From IMG/VR virus record IMGVR_UViG_3300046008_000503, positions 1 through 30,587 of that record: a stretch of 30,587 bases of DNA; one strand, 5' to 3'. The stretch comes from a virus. Positions 6,749 through 12,561 of this stretch are shown here, piece after piece (position 1 is the first letter of the stretch; each line of letters opens with the position of its first letter). The position numbers and the translations under genes are program-made. Under the pieces are notes generated by a model. That model had not been told where the DNA came from. It worked only from the letters and a program-made list of their open reading frames with translations, and made no database searches.

Positions 6749-6751
6749 ACA

Positions 6752-7126
6752 TTATTTTTTAGACTTCAGGATAGGAGGAATTACTTCTTCTTTAACATCA
6801 GGAGTTGTATTTTCTAATACAGCAGAAGACATCACTGGTGTGTTAGCTTGTTCTTTACCTAATTTAAAGTCAACTACAGCACCTTCAACGGGTTCTTGTG
6901 TAACCTGTGCAACTAATTCATTATCACGTTTCTCTGAGATAATTTGTTTCTTAGGAGCTTTAGCATTAGACTTAACTACATCTTTCTCTTTAGCAGGTTT
7001 AACTTCTTCTTCAATATCAAGTCGAATAGCAACTAACAGTTCATTAGTTTCTGGGTGTCTCCAACCTTGAGCTGATTTTGTTGCATTTGGTTGCCATGAA
7101 GGCGGGTTATTTTTGTAATCTGGCAT
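6752..7126 (-). CDS. small acidic/basic low-complexity phage protein
   Basis: This encodes 124 aa. Residues about 10-35 (WQPNATKSAQGWRHPETNEL) form a short motif, often seen as 'GW..P.TGELL' in small phage proteins encoded near virion genes. The rest is low-complexity and rich in Lys, Glu, Pro and Val (EEEVKPAKEKDVVKSNAKAP), so probably disordered. It has AAAGGA seven bases before the ATG and is the first gene after a 169-bp gap with a late-promoter-like octamer, so it probably heads a transcription unit. Function unknown. Confidence 0.6.
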   Translation of the reverse strand: MPDYKNNPPSWQPNATKSAQGWRHPETNELLVAIRLDIEEEVKPAKEKDVVKSNAKAPKKQIISEKRDNELVAQVTQEPVEGAVVDFKLGKEQANTPVMSSAVLENTTPDVKEEVIPPILKSKK

Positions 7127-7162
7127 TTTAAATCCTTTGTTATGATAGTGTACTTCTATGTG

Positions 7163-7170
7163 TATTTATT
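7163..7170 (-). promoter_or_regulatory. T4-type late promoter-like octamer
   Basis: AATAAATA on the minus strand, one base from the T4 late consensus TATAAATA. It lies in a true intergenic gap 37 nt upstream of the ATG at 7126. The same octamer sits 39 nt before the fibre gene at 12515. In such AT-rich DNA, a few copies are expected by chance. Confidence 0.5.
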
Positions 7171-7262
7171 AAGTTGTTAGTTATGATGCTTTAATAACCC
7201 AATCAAAACTTTTAAACTTAAAATACTCTGATATATTTTTAGAAGATTATGCAAATGTATTA

Positions 7263-7280
7263 GAAGATAATATTATCTTC
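7263..7280 (-). terminator. perfect 18-bp palindrome after oxygenase gene
   Basis: GAAGATAATATTATCTTC is its own reverse complement. As RNA it could fold into a 7-bp stem with an ATAT loop, 15-33 nt after the stop at 7296. There is no clear U-tract after it on the minus strand, so termination is only likely, not certain; it may instead stabilise the mRNA end or be a dyad binding site. Confidence 0.35.
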
Positions 7281-7295
7281 ACTTTCTTAATATTA

Positions 7296-7868
7296 CTAAA
7301 TAAAACTTAACCAACCTGTAACAATATATTTATCATTATTTGAAGGAATTCCTCTATGAGTAAATGTCCAATCGGCAGGCCAGATTAATGTTAATCCTTT
7401 TTGTGGTTTTACTTTAATTTTTTGATAAAGAAATTCTGTCTCTCCGGCATCATCAACATCATTTAGATATGTTAAAAAAACTAAATGTCTATTGTTAAGT
7501 TGACTATTTACTCCACTTCTTTCACAATGCCATCCAAAATACGCATCTCCGGCATTATAATGCTGGATATTAATATTCTCAAGATCTGCCCACTCTGCAG
7601 TATCTGCTGCTGATTTATATTTTTCAACATATAAATCAAGACATAACTGTAAATGGTTAATATATCTACAATATAAATCAGATTCCCTTGGTAAAATTAA
7701 ATCTTTTGATTTTTTAACACTAAAATTAACAACACCACCTGCAATTCCGTCTTGTTTGTTTGGAGACTGATTATGAAATCTAATTATATCTTCAAATAAA
7801 TAATTATCATTAAGATACCATCCACAAATGAAATTATCTAAATTATTTATAGTATGTTCTTTTAACAT
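7296..7868 (-). CDS. 2OG-Fe(II) oxygenase, prolyl-hydroxylase type (HxE variant)
   Basis: This encodes 190 aa from the ATG at 7868, chosen because it follows the TGA of the upstream gene by one base; a start at 7925 would overlap it by 56 bp. The C-terminal half shows the double-stranded beta-helix pattern of this superfamily: QHYNAGDAYFGWHCER with the first metal ligand pair H114 and E116, LVFLTYLNDV, ETEFLYQKIKVKPQKG, and WTFTHRG with the distal His at about 171, then a Lys at about 180 for 2-oxoglutarate and GWLSF. The usual HxD is HxE here, as in other phage members. The expected reaction is hydroxylation of a substrate with 2-oxoglutarate and O2; the substrate is unknown. The gene is strongly AT-rich and ends a run of assembly and modification genes. 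Confidence 0.8.
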   Translation of the reverse strand: MLKEHTINNLDNFICGWYLNDNYLFEDIIRFHNQSPNKQDGIAGGVVNFSVKKSKDLILPRESDLYCRYINHLQLCLDLYVEKYKSAADTAEWADLENINIQHYNAGDAYFGWHCERSGVNSQLNNRHLVFLTYLNDVDDAGETEFLYQKIKVKPQKGLTLIWPADWTFTHRGIPSNNDKYIVTGWLSFI

Positions 7869-7869
7869 A

Positions 7870-8391
7870 TCAAAAATCAAAATCAGCTGGCCTATTTGGC
7901 CAGACAATATTAAATGGAAATTCATCTTGATTAGTTATGTTTCTTAAACTTTCTCTATAATCAAGCCAAGCCTGCATATTATCTTTAATCGATTGGGGTA
8001 CATCAGGACTGAAAATAAAATCAGAATGACGCAACTCAGCATAGCGTCTATGCTTTTCTTTAGCTGTAGTTTCTTTTATTCTTAAATCAATTTCATCTTT
8101 TGTTGCATTTCTAATAGTAAAAGTTTGCTTCCAGACTCCATCTGAATTTCGCTGAACACCAACACTATCAACACTTTTATTATAAGGAACTTCAGGAGGT
8201 AAACTAAACTCATACACTCCATAATTTACTATCTCAACCTCCGATGGTATTGCTCTTTCTGAAAATTTAACATTTGGAAAAAGTCTTGGTAATGTTGAAA
8301 ACAAAACTGGCGGTGATTCCTCAATTGATCCAACAGCAACTTTTTCACCGAAATTATTTTCTTTTAATTTTATAACTAAATCTTGATTCAT
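7870..8391 (-). CDS. phage tail assembly chaperone-like protein (Phage_tail_APC type)
   Basis: This encodes 173 aa. The last about 65 residues match the tail-fibre assembly signature: RYAELRHSDFIFSPDVP, then QAWLDYRESLRNIT and FPFNIVWPNRP, compared with the family's 'R..LL..SDW...PD.P....WA.YR..LRDIP...FP..V.WP'. The N-terminal part (LFSTLPRLFPNVKFSERAIP, a VEIVNYGVYEF segment) resembles the variable half of such proteins. Its ATG overlaps the stop of one oxygenase gene (ATGA), and its stop is one base before the other. In related phages it helps fold or attach fibre proteins, so the upstream fibres and glycine-rich adhesin are likely clients (inference). Confidence 0.75.
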   Translation of the reverse strand: MNQDLVIKLKENNFGEKVAVGSIEESPPVLFSTLPRLFPNVKFSERAIPSEVEIVNYGVYEFSLPPEVPYNKSVDSVGVQRNSDGVWKQTFTIRNATKDEIDLRIKETTAKEKHRRYAELRHSDFIFSPDVPQSIKDNMQAWLDYRESLRNITNQDEFPFNIVWPNRPADFDF

Positions 8392-8915
8392 AATTTAATA
8401 TCCTTGTTACATATAGTTTTAACAACAAAATTTATAACAACCCTACGTTTATTTTTAAGTGGTGGTGTTGATGAGTGTATCAAATTAGAGTCAAACACTA
8501 CAATTCTGTTTTCTTTAGGGGAAATCTTATCTCCGTAAGATAAGAATAAAGTATCTCCATCACTGTCATTAACATAAAATAAAATGCTTTTATAACCGTC
8601 TATATCACAATCAACATGAGCAGATTCATCAATTATTGGTGACTGAGGTGTTAAAAGATTAGCCTTTACTCTTAATATATTAGTAACTTTAAACCCAAAC
8701 TTTTCTTCCGTAAAACTAAGTATAGGTTTAATTGAATTGAAATAATCTGAAGTTATTTTTCCTTCCCTAAAAAATGTATGAGTAAATTGAAATAATTCAT
8801 TATTTCCTTGTGAAACTACAAAATCATTAAAGTACCAAGGAAAGTAATCACAAAGAATAATTTTTTTTATCTCTTCATTTATATTAACAGGCAAAAAATT
8901 ATCACAAATTATCAT
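8388..8915 (-). CDS. 2OG-Fe(II) oxygenase (HxD type)
   Basis: This encodes 175 aa from the ATG at 8915; a TTG two codons upstream is a less likely start. Metal ligands are seen at H100 and D102 in ESAHVDCDIDGY and H147 in DSNLIHSSTPP, with Arg157/158 (KNKRRVVINF) in the place that binds the 2-oxoglutarate carboxylate. The order 'AHVDCD - LFYVND - GDTLF - RIVVFDSNLIHSS - RRVVINFV' is that of small phage and bacterial 2OG dioxygenases. It follows the adhesin gene by 2 nt and overlaps the fibre chaperone gene by 4 nt (ATGA). The substrate is unknown; a virion protein is an attractive possibility from context. It is distinct from the HxE oxygenase two genes on, not a recent duplicate. Confidence 0.8.
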   Translation of the reverse strand: MIICDNFLPVNINEEIKKIILCDYFPWYFNDFVVSQGNNELFQFTHTFFREGKITSDYFNSIKPILSFTEEKFGFKVTNILRVKANLLTPQSPIIDESAHVDCDIDGYKSILFYVNDSDGDTLFLSYGDKISPKENRIVVFDSNLIHSSTPPLKNKRRVVINFVVKTICNKDIKL

Positions 8916-8917
8916 AA

Positions 8918-9724
8918 TCAAGGTGCCGAATTTAGTGGGTAAGATTTATCAACACCACCGAAAATAATTCTGACACCTCCATAACCACCAGTTCCTTTAC
9001 CGGTAGTCTGATTGGTGTTATCACCGTGACCACCACCACCACCACCATGTAGACCACCATTACCACCACCACCATTACCACCACCTGAGCCACCAAAGCC
9101 TGGATCTCCAGTTGAAGCACCACCGAGACCACTCGGACCTTGAACTATTAATCCAACACCACCACCACCACCAGACTGATTTGTAGATGAACCTCCTGCG
9201 CCACCACCACCACCAGCTCCAGAAGCACCACCACCATTTGTTGCTATTGCATCACCACCATCTCCTGCATATCCTGCAGCTCCTCCACCAGCACCCTCAC
9301 CATCACCGCCAAAACCACCGCTATATTTAACAGCACCAATCCCAGCAGATGCATTTCTAGCAGCATTACCTAAATAACCACCTGCTGCATATATTAGAGT
9401 AGTACCACCTCTTAATATATAAGAGGCACCCCCAGCTTCTGATACTCCAGGATTTTTAGGAGCACTACCGACAACAACAGTAAGAGTTTCATTTGGTGTT
9501 ACTGGTATATTGTTTGTGTATGTGAGTGCTCCTCCCATTCCACCATAATAAGGTGTAGTTGATGTGCGCTCATTTGATCCACCACCCACACAAACAGCAG
9601 AAATAGTAGTTATGTCGGCTGGAACAACAAAACTATAAGATCCTGGATTAATATACATTGCTTCACCGAATTCTGGTATATTATTGTACATCGCACCAAT
9701 AAGCATTTGAATTATTCCACTCAT
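8918..9724 (-). CDS. glycine-rich tail fibre adhesin
   Basis: This encodes 268 aa. The N-terminal about 90 residues are a beta domain (GSYSFVVPADITTISAVCVG ... TPNETLTVVVGSAPKNPG). From about 100 to 250 it is dominated by glycine runs (GGFGGDGEGAGGGAAGYAGD, GASGAGGGGGAGGSS and others), and it ends GGYGGVRIIFGG plus SYPLNSAP. This layout, with 'GG.RI.(W/F)G....(F/Y)P' at the end, is shared by many phage fibre tips, and polyglycine-helix bundles are known from the gp38 adhesins of T-even phages. It probably contacts the receptor. Its ATG is one base after the stop of the long fibre gene, and an oxygenase gene follows. A minus-strand frame at 8932-9132 is only a shadow of the GGT repeats. Confidence 0.8.
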   Translation of the reverse strand: MSGIIQMLIGAMYNNIPEFGEAMYINPGSYSFVVPADITTISAVCVGGGSNERTSTTPYYGGMGGALTYTNNIPVTPNETLTVVVGSAPKNPGVSEAGGASYILRGGTTLIYAAGGYLGNAARNASAGIGAVKYSGGFGGDGEGAGGGAAGYAGDGGDAIATNGGGASGAGGGGGAGGSSTNQSGGGGGVGLIVQGPSGLGGASTGDPGFGGSGGGNGGGGNGGLHGGGGGGHGDNTNQTTGKGTGGYGGVRIIFGGVDKSYPLNSAP

Positions 9725-9725
9725 A

Positions 9726-12515
9726 TTAACTTAATCCTGCACCAGAAATAAACCATGTATCAGTATCTACTTTCATTAATGTTGCCATTCCTCTAATTTC
9801 CATAGTACCACCAGAAGCCCAAGCTGCTGAAGTACCTGCTTTATATACAGTAAGTGATGTTGTAGTAAATGTAATTGCTGTGGTACCATTATTAACTATA
9901 GATATTGCAGTACCTATTGGGAAAGCAACAGAAGCATTAGTAGGAACTGTAATTGTTTGAGCACCAGTATTGGCAGAATAAACATGTTTACCGTTATCTG
10001 CTAGTGCAAGAGTATAGTCAACACTTTGAATATTTTGTGGTACATTTCTATAACCTATATCAACAGAACCTACAGTACAACCTGTTAAATCTAAAGTAGC
10101 ACTTGCTCTGTTAATTGCAACTGATGTAGTACCAATAAACATTGTTTGACCAACGGCAGCCCTTGATGTATCTGTAGGGTGTACGTGATCTTGTCTAGCA
10201 GTTAATGTACTTGTACCTACAGCAGCAGTACCATTAATTAACGGCTCAACTGATGCTAATCCAGTAATGCTATTGAATGATGTACCTGTTGCAGCACCAA
10301 TGTTACCACCAACAGTCGCCAAAGTACCTGATGTAGGTAATGTCACATCAGTTGCTGCAGTTGCAGTTAATGTAATACTAAACGCGCCAGAAGTGGCTAA
10401 TGTTGATCCTGTACCTATTGTAAGAGTACCAGTTGATGAAGTGATACCTAAACCATTTACGGAAGTAATACCAGTCAAAGCTATTGCAGAACTTGTTCTG
10501 TTTAATGCAACTGATGTAGTTCCTATAAAATGAACATCATCAACATAAGCTAATGTCTTTCTAGTAGGACCAGCAGATTGAGTAATGAATAAGTTTGTAC
10601 CATTCCATTCAACAGCACCAGCACTTGCTGCAGTCAAATTAGTTCCAGATGCAAATCTTAGTGGAGCAATTGCTGTAGTACCAGTTGCTAATTGTAGACT
10701 TCCTGATAATGTACCACCTGCAATTGCTAATTTCTCTGAATCTAATTCTTGTAATGCAGTTTGAACTGTAACAGCCGCAATATTACCAACAGGTGTCACT
10801 TCGGTTAATGATGCTAATTGAGTATATGAGTTAAAGCCATCAACCTCAACCATAACAACAGAACCTGTACCAGGAGCAGTATTTAATGTAACGGCATAAG
10901 CTTTAACAGTACCTGTATCAGCAACTAAAGTAATTGATCCTGTTGTTGCACAAGTATAAGAGAAGTGTGTTGCATCAATAAAAGTAATAGGAACATACGA
11001 TGCGGAACATGTTGCATTTGTAGTTACTACCATATAAGCATAATCACCGGCGATTAAACCATGAGCAGCAGATGTTGTTACTGTAACTACAAAGCCAGTT
11101 CTTGCAACCTGTGTAATTGTTGCTGATTTATATGTTTCAGAATATTCAGAGTCAAATTGTCTAACACCATTAATGAAGACTTTTGTTTGTGAAACACCAG
11201 GAGCATAAGCATAAATAGCAGGATAATAAGTTTGTGAAGCACCAGCAGTTGTAAATTTTCTAGTAGTAACAATTGATGTACCTTGAGTAGAACTTCCACC
11301 TCCACCACCTGCGGCAATCCATGAGAATGAAGAACCAGATGTACTTAGTACATAGCCAGGAGTTCTACCTGCCGCAGGTAGTAAGTTGTCTAATGCATTA
11401 GACGCAGATGATGCACCAGTACCACCTGCAGTAATAGGTACTTGTCCTGTAATAGAAGTACCTGCAACAGAACCAGCAGTACCGTCAATTGAAATACCAG
11501 TAAGAGTTTGTGCAGTAGTTGTTCTATTAAGAGCAATTGCCGTAGTACCGATATAAACTGTTGAGTTACCTAATACAGCACCAGGAATTGTACCTGTTAA
11601 GTTTGCTGCAGTTAAGTTAGTTAAATTTGCACCAGAAACAACACCAAAATTAGCATTCCAAGTACCATTATTTATAGTTCCTACAGACTGAAGACTCGAA
11701 CTAACAATACTAGTTCCTAAGTTAGCCTGACTTAATACAGCTTGTCCATTAAGTCTAAATACTTTACCAAAAGCAAGATTTATATCTTCAGAAGATGTCC
11801 ATCCATTAGTGCTTCCCCAAGAAATTGTCTTATCAGTTGAACCCTTAACTGTAATACCACCACCAGACGCATTAGCATCTGTAGGACTAGCAACAGCATT
11901 TAATTCTATATTATTATCATCTACTGTATATGTTGCAGTATTAATTGTTGATGTTGTACCATTAACAGTTAAGTTACCAGTTACAATAATATCAGTACCG
12001 AATGTTTGAACACCGGTAAATGTTTGAGCAGCATCTGTTCTTGCAATAGTTGCAGATGTGCTAGGGAATGTCATTACTGTACTATCAGTACCAGTAAGGG
12101 TAATACTATTATTAGCAGTAAATGTTTTACCTGTTGCAATATTTAAAGCATTAGATCCATTAGCAGTAATAGTTAATCCATTAAATAGAGAACTTGTTAA
12201 GTTACCCGTATTAGGATTAAATGTAAGTTTTGTACTTGAAAGTTTTAATGATGTTGCAACACCAGATGATACTGTTGCAAATGTAGGGTAATATGTCGCT
12301 GATGTAGATGTATCATCAGATAGTGTAGCGCCACCTACAGGAGACCAAGCAAGAGTTGAACCAGAATAACCTTCAAATCTATGATTAGTAAAGTCATATC
12401 TTAAACGACCTTCAGAATCAGAAACTCCACCACCGGTTGAATTAAATAAAATACCATCAGTGCCAGCTACTTGTATACCGTTTTTGACTACGAAGTCAAT
12501 ATTTGAGATTGCCAT
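9726..12515 (-). CDS. long tail fibre protein (929 aa)
   Basis: The protein is rich in Thr, Ser, Ala, Gly and Asn with short beta repeats throughout, typical of fibre shafts. The N-terminus (ISNIDFVVKNGIQVAGTDGI) is of the kind found in baseplate-attached fibres of marine T4-like phages. Words such as GTTAIALNRTTTAQTLTGIS and GTTSVALNRTSSAIALTGIT are repeated. Near the middle, STQGTSIVTTRKFTTAGASQ starts a more globular insert. Near residues 705-780 lies the TARQDHVHP module also found in the fibre at 3999-4991. It ends DTDTWFISGAGLS. AGGGA precedes the ATG and an AATAAATA octamer lies 39 nt upstream. It carries no signal peptide or enzyme motif. It probably pairs with the glycine-rich adhesin encoded next. 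Confidence 0.8.
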   Translation of the reverse strand: MAISNIDFVVKNGIQVAGTDGILFNSTGGGVSDSEGRLRYDFTNHRFEGYSGSTLAWSPVGGATLSDDTSTSATYYPTFATVSSGVATSLKLSSTKLTFNPNTGNLTSSLFNGLTITANGSNALNIATGKTFTANNSITLTGTDSTVMTFPSTSATIARTDAAQTFTGVQTFGTDIIVTGNLTVNGTTSTINTATYTVDDNNIELNAVASPTDANASGGGITVKGSTDKTISWGSTNGWTSSEDINLAFGKVFRLNGQAVLSQANLGTSIVSSSLQSVGTINNGTWNANFGVVSGANLTNLTAANLTGTIPGAVLGNSTVYIGTTAIALNRTTTAQTLTGISIDGTAGSVAGTSITGQVPITAGGTGASSASNALDNLLPAAGRTPGYVLSTSGSSFSWIAAGGGGGSSTQGTSIVTTRKFTTAGASQTYYPAIYAYAPGVSQTKVFINGVRQFDSEYSETYKSATITQVARTGFVVTVTTSAAHGLIAGDYAYMVVTTNATCSASYVPITFIDATHFSYTCATTGSITLVADTGTVKAYAVTLNTAPGTGSVVMVEVDGFNSYTQLASLTEVTPVGNIAAVTVQTALQELDSEKLAIAGGTLSGSLQLATGTTAIAPLRFASGTNLTAASAGAVEWNGTNLFITQSAGPTRKTLAYVDDVHFIGTTSVALNRTSSAIALTGITSVNGLGITSSTGTLTIGTGSTLATSGAFSITLTATAATDVTLPTSGTLATVGGNIGAATGTSFNSITGLASVEPLINGTAAVGTSTLTARQDHVHPTDTSRAAVGQTMFIGTTSVAINRASATLDLTGCTVGSVDIGYRNVPQNIQSVDYTLALADNGKHVYSANTGAQTITVPTNASVAFPIGTAISIVNNGTTAITFTTTSLTVYKAGTSAAWASGGTMEIRGMATLMKVDTDTWFISGAGLS
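10177..10395 (-). repeat. fibre module copy 2 (about 92% identical to copy at 4585)
   Basis: Gap-free counterpart of 4585-4803, encoding the same SGAFSITLTATAA to QDHVHP stretch. It lies toward the C-terminal part of the 929-aa fibre. Confidence 0.9.
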
Positions 12516-12553
12516 TTGTTTCCCTATCCACGTTGGCTATTATTGTTATAATC

Positions 12554-12561
12554 TATTTATT
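12554..12561 (-). promoter_or_regulatory. T4-type late promoter-like octamer
   Basis: AATAAATA on the minus strand overlaps the stop of the 969-aa fibre gene and lies 39 nt upstream of the ATG at 12515, almost the same spacing as the octamer before 7126. The 44-bp gap, unusually long for this gene block, fits an internal late promoter. Confidence 0.5.

Larger units (their letters stand above)
7127..7295. other. 169-bp intergenic gap
   Basis: Very AT-rich. It holds the palindrome at 7263-7280, the late-promoter-like octamer at 7163-7170, and the ribosome-binding site of the gene at 7126. Short open frames lacking start codons exist on both strands, but none is convincing. Confidence 0.5.

Noticed and set aside
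7171-7310. Plus-strand open stretch of about 46 codons, and a minus-strand stretch ending FKSFDWVIKAS, in the 169-bp gap
   Set aside because: Neither has a start codon or ribosome-binding site, and the plus-strand one runs into the opposite-strand oxygenase gene.
7844-7851. Exact TATAAATA (T4 late promoter consensus) on the minus strand
   Set aside because: It lies inside the start of the second oxygenase gene, codes for Thr-Ile-Asn-Asn, and no gene start follows for about 700 bp.
8932-9132. Valine- and leucine-rich minus-strand frame resembling a membrane protein
   Set aside because: It is the +1 shadow of the GGT repeats of the glycine-rich adhesin; hydrophobicity comes from GTG/GTT codons read out of frame.
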